From positions 6,805,771-6,869,770 of the forward strand of contig ML661900.1 in the NCBI GenBank assembly GCA_007570785.1: a DNA stretch of 64,000 nucleotides. Reading direction: 5' to 3'. Of this stretch, positions 1 to 10,521 are shown one piece after another. This stretch comes from Antilocapra americana. Lineage: Eukaryota > Chordata > Mammalia > Artiodactyla > Antilocapridae. How positions within the stretch are numbered: position 1 is the first letter of the stretch; each line of letters begins with the position of its first letter. The notes under the pieces are model-generated. The model searched no databases. It worked only from the letters and a program-made list of their open reading frames with translations, and was not told the origin of the DNA. Made by a program: the position numbers and the translations under genes.

Positions 1-346
1 GACAATGTATGGCAAAAATGATAAAAAAAAAATTAATAAAAAAAAAAAGAAATAAGAGTATCGCCTAATGCTAAGATGAAATATTGTTTTGTCACTTTAG
101 GTTAAGGATGAGTCTGATGAATTAGTCTACTGAATAGATTGTAATTCCTGGAAGGTAGTGTTTAGGCCTTTCTGTTTTCATATATCTAGAATAAAATAGC
201 TAAGCAGGGCCCCAGTAAATACTGTTGAATGAGTGGGTGGTTTTCTATCTGGGAAGTCGGATTTCCTTTAAGAATGCCACAGGACAAACCTGGACTCAGA
301 TGTCTTTGGTTGGTTACATTTGCTTCAGCATCTTCCTCCATGCTTC
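1..346. other. AT-rich anonymous DNA
   Basis: A-rich tracts lie near the left edge (about 27-50). Short open frames on both strands show no recognisable protein. I see no gene or clear repeat here. Confidence 0.5.
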
Positions 347-545
347 TGTCGACCAAAAAAAAAAATGTACAGCTTGAGAGTTGTGAGCTAAGTTTTATTT
401 GGGGCAAAATGAGGACTGCAGCCTGGAATGCAGCATCTCAGATGCTGAGAGTCTGCTCCAAAGTGACAGTGGGGGAAAGTCTATATATAAGGTTTTGGTG
501 AAGGGGAAGTTCAATACCATGAAACACTCATTTTACAAGAAGTTT
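347..545 (+). repeat. LTR-like repeat, copy 1 (truncated)
   Basis: The sequence from the TGTC at 347 matches the sequence from 4091 for roughly 190 bases, including a block about a gcaaaatgaggactgcagcc core at 407-424. Both copies begin TGTC followed by an A-rich tract, as an LTR starting with TG would. Similarity fades near 545, so this copy looks truncated. I cannot name the family from memory. It could be an ERV LTR or another interspersed repeat. Confidence 0.5.
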
Positions 546-1320
546 TTTTAGTTTCTCTGTAAGAGGAAATTAGTGTTCAGTAATAATAAATGTTTCAAAA
601 TCTTATTTTATTTGGAAATGACTTAGCTATTTAATTGACTTCCAACACTTAGTTTAGCACAACCCTTAGAAGTGAACTTGAAAGTTACCCTAATCTGGAG
701 AGACAGATACTTCTAAAGCATAATGATTCTTTATGGAGTTTATCTAAAGGCTCATATCTCATTTACATTTTTTTAGAAGTTTCTTCACTTGAGGTAATTT
801 CCTTGCTGACAAACTTATAACAGATATAATAATATTTAACATATTAAACCTAGGTACAATGAAAATATTCTGCTTAATGTTAATTACTCTTAGACATGTC
901 TACATTAATTAGATCAACAAACAAACATTAATATCAGGTATTTAATACTGAATATTTCCCAGTTCATGTGAAACTGAAGTTCATTTAGATTAATTTCTCT
1001 TGTATTTAGAATTATTTGATTTGTAAGCGCTTACTGTTTTTTTTTTAAGGCCTACTATATTAGAGCTCATTTACAAACTGATCTCAACAATCAGCAATAT
1101 TATCCAAGAAAACCAAAGACACACACTGAGACATATATATATCCAAATAGACAAAAGAGATCCTAGAGCTTTGTTTTCCAAACTTAGTTATAAATACTAC
1201 TTGTAAAAAAAAAAAATGGTTGGAATAAGATTTTAAAAGGCTTTGTTTCCTCCCCCTTTTTTTCTTTTGGCTTCAGAAATTAGAGATGGTCTAGATAAAG
1301 TGATCCACAGAGCTCTGGTC
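546..1320. other. AT-rich anonymous DNA
   Basis: The stretch is AT-rich with poly(T) at about 1040 and poly(A) at about 1205. No coding frame, RNA gene or recognised repeat is visible. Confidence 0.4.
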
Positions 1321-1324
1321 TAAA

Positions 1325-2120
1325 GTATTCAGTTCAGTTCAGTTCAGTCACTCAGTTGTGTCCAACTCTGTGACCCCATGGACTGCAGCACGCTAAGCCT
1401 CCTTGTTCATCACCAACTCCAGGAGTTTACTCAAATTCATGTCCATTGAGTCGGTGATGCCCTCCAACCATCTCATCCTCTGTTGTCCCCTTCTCCTTCC
1501 GTCTTCAATCTTTACCAGCATCAGGGTTTTTTCAAATGAGCCAATTCTTTCCATCAGGTGGCCACAGTATTGGAGTTTCAGCTTCAACATCAGTCCTTCC
1601 AAAGAATATTCAGGACTGCTTTCCTTTAGGATGGACTGGTTGGATCTCCTTGCAATCCAAAGGACTCTCAAGAGTCTTCTCCAACACTACAGTTCAAAAC
1701 CATCAATTCTTCTGTGCTAAGCTTTCTTTATAGTCCAACTCTCACATCCATACATGACTACTGGAAAAACCATAGCCTTACTAGATAGATGGACCTTTGT
1801 TGGCAAAGCAATATCTTTGCTTTTTAATATGCTGTCTTGGTTGGTCATAACTTTCCTTCCAAAGAGTAAGCGTCTTTTAATTTCATGGCTGCACTCACCA
1901 TCTGCAGTGATTTTGGAGCCCAAAAAATAAAGTCTGACACTGTTTCCACTGTTTCCCCATCTATTTGCCATGAAGTGATGGGACTGGATGCCATGATCTT
2001 AGTTTTCTGAATGTTGAGCTCTAAGCCAACTTTTTCTCTCTCCTCTTTCACTTTCATCAAGAGGCACTTTAGTTCTTCTTCAGTTTCTGCCATAAGGGTG
2101 GTGTCGTCTGCATATAGGAA
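1325..2120 (-). mobile_element. BovB (RTE-type) LINE, 5'-truncated
   Basis: The plus strand opens with the reversed BovB 3' end (repeats of cagtt followed by cactcagttgtgtccaactc) and then reads through the C-terminal part of the BovB ORF on the minus strand. Short minus-strand frames (1393-1671, 1717-1971, 1845-2093) carry recognisable BovB strings such as NIQKTKI and VMYGCESWTIKK. The frame is broken several times. One break is a T-run contraction at about 1920-1930 that is also present in the copy at 7890-9040. The copy stops just after the reverse transcriptase YADD region (about 2095-2120), so it is a dead 5'-truncated insertion. Confidence 0.93.
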
Positions 2121-2214
2121 ATCCTGGACATGAGGGAATCCATTTTCCTATCCTATGTCGGTAAAGATCTAATATTTTTAGGGTATTTTTCTTGTCATTG
2201 GATGATAGGTATAG

Positions 2215-2690
2215 ATTGAACAGTCAAAAAAAATTTTTTTCCCAAGGGGTTCCCGGGTGGAGTGTGGAACCTTAGAGTGAGCAATTCCCATATTGACTCC
2301 AGCAGTTCGTACCAGATGTCTGTGCTCTCAAATGAAACCAAAAAAACCAAACCAAACCAGAACTTCACCAGCCAGGAATCACACTCCAAATAAAACAAAA
2401 GGCAAAGGGATGCCCATAAATCAAAAGCCAAGTGGCAAGAGTACCCCAGATAGATGGTAAAGTGATGCCCAGAAATCAAAAACCAGATGGCATAAATGCC
2501 AAACGTGACTTCCCAGTTCCACTAGATCTGCAACCTTGTAACATCAAAAGAACCTCGATTTGGTCATTTTATATTGAGGTCTCTTTTAGTATAATTTCTC
2601 CAGTTAACTAGGTACTTGCAAGTATGAGCTCCAGACATATAGTACATGAATCTGGCTAGAGTGTCAGTCAGAGGCTGGCTTTCTGACACC
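2215..2690. other. Possible retroviral relic, unassigned
   Basis: The region contains two imperfect copies of a short segment (2408-2440 and 2466-2498, sharing gatgccca.aaatcaaaa and a following ..gtggca/gatggca), about 60 bases apart. It lies directly upstream of the LTR-like region ending at 4008. No protein is recognised. It may belong to the same ERV relic, but this is inference from position. Confidence 0.25.
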
Positions 2691-3189
2691 CCTTTAATCT
2701 ATTTTTGAGAGATTCAGTTCCCATTTTAAGCTGAATTTGTCAGGAATAAAAATCACTAGTGAACTTGCATAGTGGGCCCATGTGCTACTTGTGAGCTTAA
2801 CTTCTCCAGGAATCACCCTAGAGTTGTTCCAGCTCGTCTTAGGTGTTCTGGATTCTGCCTCTGGCAATCTAAGACCACCATCGCTGCTCGGGCCCCTGAA
2901 TGGCCAGTTCTTCTGTGCGACCCCCAGAGGAGCAAGTATTTTAATTAATGAGTGGGTGTCCCTATGCACAGTATGAGCACGAGGCCTCCACCACTCTCGC
3001 AAGTTTCTCAGTCACCTGAGGAGACCGAAACTGGCCGGGAGGAGTCTTGTCCCTTTTCTTCAGGGCAAAGCTCTCATGTATTTCCCCCACTTTCATCCTG
3101 AAAAATTCTATAATGGCAGTCAAATTGAGGAAAAGTGTCAAATCCGCCTCTCAAGCACTCAGCCAAGACCATTCAGTCCCCTACAACGG

Positions 3190-3365
3190 AGAGACCTCGG
3201 CATCTTTCAGCCAAGCCCTGGGTATTCCTCGATTTTTTCCCAGTCGAGCCCCCTACCAAGTACCTTTCCACCAGGTGGGCAATTCTCCCAGCATCTTTCA
3301 GCCAGCCCCTCAACCCAGTATCTTTTGCCTGGGTGGAAATTTCTCTATCTTTCAGCTGAGCCCCA
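3190..3365 (+). repeat. Degenerate direct repeats upstream of the LTR core
   Basis: The decamer atctttcagc occurs three times (about 3202, 3294 and 3347), each followed by a related agcccc-type segment. Spacing is uneven (about 92 and 53 bases). This resembles decayed U3 enhancer repeats, which is an inference from position. Confidence 0.4.
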
Positions 3366-3439
3366 CTCAGTGTCTAGACCACGAGTGGTTGTGGCCCGGA
3401 TGTTTCACCTGGACCCCCACCCCTGCTAGTATCTACTGG

Positions 3440-4008
3440 GAGGGGGCAGGTAACCAGCTCCATTGCCAAATAAAACTTGGAATCTCAACCAATGCAGGAG
3501 ATTAAATAACCAGGAGAGACTTACTCAAATTCATCTGCACTCCCCAAGGAGTGGGCAAGGAGCGGGCAAGGAGCCACTGCTGGTATGGTGTGTAAGCAAA
3601 ACAGCTTCCATGACAGGCTGCTGGGAGATACAGCAGGCCCTAGTTCCGGCAACCTCCCCCACCCTCACCTCATACCTCACCTCATACTTCCCCCCATACC
3701 TTACCCCATCGCCACCAACCAATCAGAACGAGCCAGGAAAGTCCCACGCGCCAAGAGATAGACCTATCCGGGGCAGACACGCAGTTTAAACTGACCAATC
3801 ATTGACTGCCAGCTATACCAATGCTGTAACAAAGACCTGCCTATATATAAGCAACTGTGGTTTGGAGGGCGGGGCTCTTGTCGGACTCCACTGCGTTGGA
3901 TGAGATTTGAGCCCTAGCTCAAGCTAGCAATAAACCCCTTTATGCTTTTGCTTTGCTGTGTGGACTTGGTCTCTTCAGGGGCTTGGGACCCAGAGTTTGG
4001 GCATAACA
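3440..4008 (+). repeat. Class I-like ERV LTR (3' boundary clear)
   Basis: The order of signals on the plus strand is that of a gammaretroviral-type LTR. There are two CCAAT boxes (ccaatcag at about 3718 and ccaatcat at about 3796), a TATA box (tatatataag near 3843), a GC-rich cap region (about 3868), an AATAAA poly(A) signal near 3931, and a terminal ...ataaca ending at 4008. The 5' end is not defined; the upstream sequence back to about 2690 may also belong. The bases after 4008 (ctggtaccaaagctctgg) sit where a primer-binding site would be, but I cannot assign a tRNA. No gag, pol or env coding region follows, because a second LTR-like repeat begins at 4091. Frames in this region (for example 3047-3505) match nothing I know. 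Confidence 0.6.
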
Positions 4009-4090
4009 CTGGTACCAAAGCTCTGGTTCCTTGTGGAGTCCGGTCGAAGGAAGGAAGTCCACTCTGGGTCACTTCATCAGTCGTCATAAC

Positions 4091-4590
4091 TGTCAACTAA
4101 AAAAAGATATACAACTTGAGAGTTGAGAGTAAAGTTTTATCTAGAGCAAAATGAGGACTGCAGCCCGGGAGGCAGCATCTCAGATAGCTCTGAGAGACTG
4201 CTCCAAAGCAGCAGTGGGGAAAAGTCAATATACAAAGTTTTGGTGAAGGGGGAGTTCAGTACCATGAAGCACTCATTTTACTTAAGTTTTTTGGTTAGTC
4301 ATGAGGATCTGATGTCACCACGAAGGGATTTAGTGCTTTTCTAGATGTGAGGAGATGCAAGGATGGAGATCATAAAATCATCCTAAAATCATCCAACTAT
4401 CTAAAGACCTGTCCCACCAGATTCCCTGGAGCACAGAGCGCCTCACTCCACCTTGCACTCCCTCAGGGGTTGTTGAAGGTCAGCAGCCATAGCAGCATGG
4501 GGTTCAGTCTCCACAGAGACAGATGGCAAATGCCTTTGTTATTCAGTCTTTGGCAGTGCTCTTGGTAAGTGCCAATTTGTAGCTGACACT
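4091..4590 (+). repeat. LTR-like repeat, copy 2
   Basis: It starts with tgtcaactaaaaaaag at 4091 and is related over about 190 bases to the copy at 347. It continues past the end of copy 1 to an undefined point; a tgaca at about 4582 is one possible end. It abuts the LTR ending at 4008 with only 82 bases between, suggesting one retroviral relic interrupted another. Confidence 0.45.
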
Positions 4591-4599
4591 TCGAAGGAC

Positions 4600-6165
4600 C
4601 TTCATGCTGACCCCTGTCAACTTTCCAGTTTCTTCTACTTTGTTTTCAAAGTAGAAGACCTAATTTCATGTGTAGGGGTCAAGAGGGACTTCATTATGGA
4701 AAAGATTATATTTCAGAAGGGTAAGGAAAATCTCGGTGTAGATACAAGTGCCTTTTAATACCCAGCCCAGTTAAACATCATGCATTTGATCCTTGCTTAT
4801 CTTATCTGCTTGTTTATCCATTTAAATTCTGCAGATTGTGACTCAGACGGAGGAACACAGTGTCAGAGAACAGAATCTAAGTTCCATGATGTTCTCTCTA
4901 GAGCAAGGATTCTCAAAGTGTGAGAGTCCTTTGTTTGGGCTATGAACCGATCTAAAACAAAGCACAACCTTCCTTCAGTTTTTCCAGGTGGATGACACAA
5001 TTTATGTGGGTGGTAAATTTGTATTCAATTTGACTGTCCTCTCAAGTGCATTTTAAAGTTTTTAAATTATAAACTAAAAGTGTACCTATGTTCTGCTATG
5101 AAGTCTGGCTGCCTGGCCTTGCTGAATTTGTAGTAGGCTCCTACTGAGAATGCCCAGGAGTAGGGTAGCTAATTCAACACTGATAAAATGTAGACTCGAC
5201 ACTCATTTTCATACTCTTTTTTTTTTCTTTAGCATAAATTGTGATTAGTTTAGTTTCTTCATTATGCATTTATTCTCATTTAAGGTCACTTGATTAATCT
5301 TACAATTGTCTAGTGTTTGGCCATTTCCCCCTGGCACTAGATTTCAAAGACATACCTGTAATCAGTATGAGTAATTTATACCTCTGTTGTTAAAACAGAC
5401 ACACACACATAGGAATTATCTTTCTGGTGGAAACAGATGGATCAAGAAGGCTTTTACCAAGTTATCCAGATCATCCTGATTTTACTTATTTGGACTGGGG
5501 CCAGTTATGACTGATTCTAATAAAGAAGACATTCAAATCTATATCAAGACTGCCAATAAAATTTAAAGAAAGGAAAATGACCCAACCCCAGATAGCAGGA
5601 ATAGTAATATTTTGCATAAATAGAGGTAGTGGAAAGAATATTGGGGATTGAAGAACCTAGGATCATTTTTTTAATATTGAAAGTTTATATCTACATTGTT
5701 AACTAGCTAGTTGCTATCTGCATGTAGCTATTTACATTTCAGTGTAAATTAATTAAAGTTAAATATATGAAAAATCTAGTCCCTTAGAGTACTAGTCATA
5801 TTTCAAAGGCTTCATAGCTTCCTGTACCTTCTGATCAGACAATATAGATTTAGAACATTTCTATCATCACAGAAAGTTCTATTGCAAGCACTGGTTCAGA
5901 CCATAAAATATTTGAGCAAATTTTATTCAAGAACTAGCAGTGGTAGCTGGCAGGATGATACACGGCACTCCCAAACACTTCAGTTTGAAGAAGGCAGAAG
6001 AAAACAGAGTATTATTCAATCCAAGACAAATAATGGAACCCACTAAATGGAAGAAATTGTCAACTAATTCACAGGTCTGGAAAAGGGGGATGTATTTTGT
6101 GGAACACTGACCTAATCATTTACCTAAAGCAATGTCACATATTAGTTGCAATGAAAACTTGTTAG
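4600..6165. other. Anonymous DNA, no gene seen
   Basis: The stretch is AT-rich and free of long open frames. A short CA run lies near 5398-5410. No recognised transposon was found. Confidence 0.4.
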
Positions 6166-6341
6166 ACTATTAGATTGGTACAGAAGTAACTGCGGTTTTT
6201 GCATTGTTGTAATTTGCCATTTGATACTGGAATACATTTGTAATAAATGTGGTTATGTTATACATCATTTTAATGTGCATGTCTCACTTTTTTTTTTTTG
6301 CTAATGACATTGCTTTCTATTTAGTTTTTATTTATTTTAAA

Positions 6342-7600
6342 CTATGGAAATAACGTGAGACAAAAAACAAATCTGAGCAATTTTCTTATTGCAGTTCAAA
6401 ATGGGTCCTAAAGCAGTGGAGAAACTTGCAACATCAACAACATATTTGTCCTAGGAACTGCCTATGAATGTACAGTGCAGTGGTGGTTCAGGAAGTTTCC
6501 CAAAGGAGACTGGAGCTTTGAAGAAGAAGAGCACTGTGGCCAGCCATCAAAAGTTGACAATGACCAACTGAAATCATCATTGAAGCTGATCCTCTTACAA
6601 CAACACCAGGAGTTGCCAAAGGATTCTGTGTCCACCATTCTATGGTCGTTTGGTATTTGAAGCAAACTGGAAAGGTGAAAAAGCTTGGAAAGTGGGTGCC
6701 TCGTGTGTGTGTGTGTGCCAAGTCACTTCAGTCATATCCAACTCTTTGTGATGCTGTGGACTGTAGCTCCCCAGGCTGCTCTGTCCATGGGATTCTCCAG
6801 GCAAGAATACTGGAGTGGGGCACTGTACCCTCCTCCAGGGGATCTTCCTGACCCAGGAATTGAACCTGCATCTCTTATGTCTCCTGCATTGGCAAGCAGC
6901 TTCTTGACCACTAGTGCCACTTGGGAATCCTGTGTGCCTCATGAACTGACCACAAATATAAAAAAAAATCTTAATTTAGAAGTGCTGTTTCTCTCATTCT
7001 ACAGATCAACAGTGAACCATTTCTTGATCAGATTGTGATGTGTGATGAAAAGTGGATTTTATACAATATCTGGTGACTACCAGCTCAATGGTTGGACTGA
7101 GAAGATGCTCCAAAGCACTTCCCAAAGCCAAACTTGCACCAAAAGCAGGTCATGATCACTGATTGATGGTCTGCTGGTGGTCTGATCCACTACAGATCTT
7201 TGGTTTTCTGAATTCCAGCAAAACTATTACATCTGAGAAGTATGCGCAGCAAATCGATGAGATTCACTGAAAACTTCAACACCTGCAGCCAGCATTGTTC
7301 AATAGAAAGGGCCCAGTTCTTCTCCACGACAGTGCTTTACCACACATTGCAAACAAACATTTCAAAAACTGAGTGAATTGGGCTACAGAGTTTTGCCTCA
7401 TCTGCCACTTTCATCTGACCTCTTGCCAACCGACTACCACTTCTTAAGCATCTCGACAACTTCTTGCTGTAAAAATACTTTCGCATCCAGCATGAGGCAG
7501 AAAATGCTTTCCAAGAGTTCATCAAATCCCGAAGCACAGATTTTTATGCTACAGAAACAAACATTTCTTTTTGGCAAACATGTATTGATTGTAATGGTTC
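6342..7600 (+). pseudogene. Mariner transposase pseudogene
   Basis: The protein would be a cut-and-paste transposase of the Tc1/mariner superfamily, binding the terminal repeats through paired helix-turn-helix motifs and cutting with a D,D,D triad. The start is probably the ATG at about 6342. Readable segments include a stretch ending GKVKKLGKWV (up to 6700), resumed after the SINE at 6941 as HELT. Then follow the first catalytic block VMCDEKWILY (about 7039-7068), the second (LLHDSALPHIA, about 7318-7350) and the third (LPTDYHFL, about 7420-7445). In-frame stops occur after KEKVHYI-type segments, for example the tga in ttcactgaaa (about 7264-7270), and the frame changes several times. The third catalytic position is Asp, as in ancestral mariners, rather than the Asn of human SETMAR. 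Confidence 0.88.
6703..6933 (-). mobile_element. Bov-tA SINE inside the mariner
   Basis: A full-length SINE read in reverse: the GT-rich tail at 6703-6718 is the reverse of a CA tail, and the tRNA-derived head ends near 6930. The 7-base duplication gtgcctc flanks it (6696-6702 and 6934-6940). Joining the flanks restores the mariner reading frame from KWV to PHELT. Confidence 0.95.
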
Positions 7601-7889
7601 CCATTTTGATTAATAAAGATGTATTTGAGCCTAGTTATAATAATTTAAAATCCACAGTCCAAAACTGCAATTACCTTTGCACCAACGAAATACTTAGGTT
7701 TTCAGGAGGAAAGAATGTCACACTCTTTAAACAGCTCTACTCTTCTGAAATGCATGCTTCAAGGCAGGGACTACTGCTTTTTAACTTGGACTGTTTGCTT
7801 GGTGCCTTTTCTAAGTAGGTATCAAACTTAGTTCTTATTGATATGTAAAATTAAAAAAATGAGTAAAAGGCAGAGGAACCAGAGATTGA

Positions 7890-9050
7890 ATTGCTAACAT
7901 CCGATGGATCATCAAAAAAGCAAGAGAGTTTCAAAAAAACATCTATTTCTGCTTTACTGACTATGCCAAAGCCTTTGATTGTGTGGAGCAGAATAAACTG
8001 TGGAAAATTCTGAAAGAGATGGGAATACCAGACCACTTGACCTACCTCTTGAGAAACCTGTATGCAGGTCAGGAGCAACAGTTAGAACTGGATGTGGAAT
8101 AACAGACTGGTTCCAAAATAGGAAAAGGAGTATGTCAAGGCTGTATATTGTTATCCTGCTTATTTAACTTATATGTAGAGTACATCATGAGAAACGCTAG
8201 GCTGGAAGAAGCACAAGCTGAAATCAAGATCACTAGGAGAAATATCAATAACCTCAGATATGCAGACGACTCCACCCTTATGGCAGAAACTGAAGAAGAA
8301 CTAAAGAGCCTCTTGATGAAAGTGAAAGAGGAGAGTGAAAAAGTTGGCTTAAAACTCGACATTCAGAAAACTAAGATCATAGCATCTGGTCCCATCACTT
8401 CATGGCGAATAGATGGGGAAACAGTGGAAACAGTGTCAGACTTTATTTTTTGGGCTCCAAAATCACTGCAAATGGTGATTCCAGCCATGAAATTAAAAGA
8501 CACTTACTCCTTGGAAGGAAAGTTATGACCAACAAATATAGCGTATTATAAAATAAAGACATTACTTTGCCAACAAAGATCCGTCTAGTCAAGGCTATGG
8601 TTTTTCCAGTAGTCATGTATGGGTGTGAGAGTTGGACAATAAAGAAAGCTGAGCACCGAAGAATTGATGTTTTTGAACTGTGGTGTTGGAGAAGACTCTT
8701 GAGAGTCCCTTGGACTGCAAGGAGACCCAACCAGTCCATCCTAAAGGAGATCAGTCCAGGGTGTTCATTGGAAGGACTGATGTTGAAGCTGAAACTCCAA
8801 TACTGTGGCCACCTGATGCGAAGAGTTGACTCATTGGAAAAGACCCTGATGCTGGGAAAGATTGAGGGTAGGAGGAGAAGGGGACAACAGAGGATGAGAT
8901 GGCTGGATGGCACCACTGACTTGATGGACATGGGTTTGGGTAAACTCAGGCAGTTGGTGATGGACAGGGTGGCCTGGCGTCCTGCGATTCATGGGGTTGC
9001 AAAGAGCCGGACACGACTGAGTGACTGAACTGAACTGGACTGAACTGATG
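7890..9050 (+). mobile_element. BovB LINE, 5'-truncated, with intact YADD motif
   Basis: The plus strand reads the reverse transcriptase and C-terminal part of the BovB ORF. Early segments include FTDYAKAFDCVEQNKLWKIL-like sequence near 7945-8010, with one frame break near 8080. The frame at 8148-8528 includes NNLRYADDST, with the YADD catalytic motif at 8259-8270. The T-run at 8444-8452 has lost one base relative to the intact phase, so the frame changes. The next frame, 8567-9028, continues with VMYGCESWTIKK and ends at the BovB 3' tail of repeated actgaactg units (about 9020-9047). RTE elements are autonomous retrotransposons with an endonuclease and reverse transcriptase; the endonuclease part is missing here. 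Confidence 0.95.
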
Positions 9051-9189
9051 CATGCCATGTGCATAGTTGCTCATCATAGTTTGAATACTCCCTGTATTTG
9101 GTAACTTTATGCATTAAGAACTCCACTTTTCTAACACAGACTTTCTAACTTTGAAGATAAAACTCAAGTGTCTCAGTTTCCCTCATAGT

Positions 9190-9500
9190 TGAAACTCAAC
9201 AAGTGACCAAGGCTCCACGAGTCAGATACATCAAGGAAGACATACCCACTGATGCCAGAACCCAAGGAAACAGGCCCCATGGATGACTTAGGTTGCTGCT
9301 GCTGTCGGTGGGGCCCAGTTTTGACAGCGGTCACCACTGTAGGCAGGGTTGGGCAGGCTGAGTGCCTGACAAAGAGGTGACTCTGGTACCAGCTGCAGTA
9401 GCCGTCTCAGTCAAGTTCCAAGACTTAATGTTTGGTGTTGGAGGTGCGGCAGCCATTTCCTCCTCAGGCCAGTTCGGCAGCTTGGTCTTGAACATTATCC
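9190..9500 (-). pseudogene. Possible frameshifted pseudogene, unidentified
   Basis: This GC-rich block stands out in AT-rich surroundings. On the minus strand an ATG at 9495 opens a 54-codon frame ending at 9331 (start MFKTKLPNWPEEEMAAAP). An overlapping frame then runs open through TVVTAVKTGPHRQQQQ to about 9190. Together they could be one protein of about 110 residues with a frameshift near 9340. I do not recognise it. It may be a decayed retrocopy or chance. Confidence 0.25.
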
Positions 9501-9549
9501 CTTGAAAATGTAACCTCCAGTCATTCTCCAGCTCTTTTTTTCCCTATGA

Positions 9550-9692
9550 TCTACCTGCGTGCTCAGTCACTTCAGTCTCGTCCTCCTCTTTGTGACCCTG
9601 TGAACTGTGGCCTGCCAGGCTCCTCTGTCCATGGAATTATCCAGGCAAGAGTCCTGAAGTGGGTTCCCATTTCCTTCTCCTATGAGCTATGT
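9550..9692 (-). mobile_element. Bov-tA SINE, 3' part only
   Basis: The reversed SINE body is recognisable from gtgctcagtcacttcagtc to ccatttccttctcc. The tRNA-derived head is missing, so the copy is 5'-truncated. Confidence 0.88.
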
Positions 9693-10515
9693 TACCCTTT
9701 AATAGATCCTTTTTCTGCTTATGCTCGCCAGAATGGATTCTGTGGTTGCTAAGAACTCTGGTGATATAGGCAATGATGCCAGTTCATGTTTTGGAGTCAG
9801 AGATATGAAGTAGTTTGCTCATTATGCATTTATCGTGGGCCTGCCAAGCTCTGGGAGGTTGAGATCTCACTGAAGTTTCTAACTAGAGCACCTCCGTGAG
9901 TGGTGGTGGCAGGGAGAGATGAAATACAGGAAATGAGACAGGTGTTGGGCACACTGGAATTGAGAAGATTCTTCTTTTCTGCCATTCTAAATGCAGTCTG
10001 TCACCAAATCCTCACAATTGTATCTCTTAAATATCTCTCCCATACCTCTTTACTCCCTTCATAGTCTTTCAGTTACTTGGCAAACATTCAACTCAGGCAT
10101 TTATTTTTCACTTTAATTATTGAAATTTCCAATTATAACAATAAGACCATGTAGTTCCTTACACCCTATGCTTTTACTTGTCAATGCATCTTTGCTTATG
10201 CTGTTAAAAACCTAGGAAACCCTGCTGTTCCCCTTATCTATGTGAATACCTCCTATTTATACTTCAAGACATAGATTATGCCTTTCCTATTACACATACT
10301 ACATTGTATTATCATACAATGTAGTGATTGTATGATAATCAAAATCATGATTTTTGACTCAACTTACCAATTGGACTGTGAGCTCCTGAGAACACATATC
10401 ACATTTTACTCATTGTTGTTATCTCCAGACTTTGTCCCAGTGCCTGGTATGCAATAGGTACACAATATCTTGAGAGGACAAGGGACTTAATTTATTTATT
10501 AAGTCTATCCCCTTG
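9693..10515. other. Anonymous DNA
   Basis: No recognised gene or repeat. A short inverted motif, acattgtattatcatacaat followed by gtagtgattgtatgataatc, lies at 10301-10340. It could form a small hairpin. Confidence 0.35.
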
Positions 10516-10521
10516 TCCAGG

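Larger units (their letters stand above)
6170..7690 (+). mobile_element. Mariner DNA transposon (Hsmar1-like, Mariner1_BT type), split by a SINE
   Basis: The left terminal inverted repeat starts ttagattggtacagaag at 6170 and the right one ends ctttgcaccaacgaaa at 7690. Each is flanked by the TA target duplication (6168-6169 and 7691-7692). Removing the SINE and one copy of its duplication (238 bases) leaves 1283 bases, close to the 1.29 kb of Hsmar1. The transposase reads on the plus strand from about 6342. Recognisable parts are the N-terminal DNA-binding region (6475-6700) and the catalytic region. The catalytic Asp codons survive in CDEKW (about 7050), LHDS (about 7325) and PTDYH (about 7428). 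Stop codons and frameshifts break the gene, so it is inactive. The frame at 7378-7818 is its C-terminal remnant. Confidence 0.95.

Noticed and set aside
3047..3505. 152-residue plus-strand frame with several overlapping companions
   Set aside because: It lies in the LTR-like region, overlaps frames in the other two phases, and shows no retroviral or cellular protein motif.
7378..7818. 146-residue plus-strand frame as a gene
   Set aside because: It is the C-terminal remnant of the mariner transposase, read out of frame in part, and extends past the transposon end.
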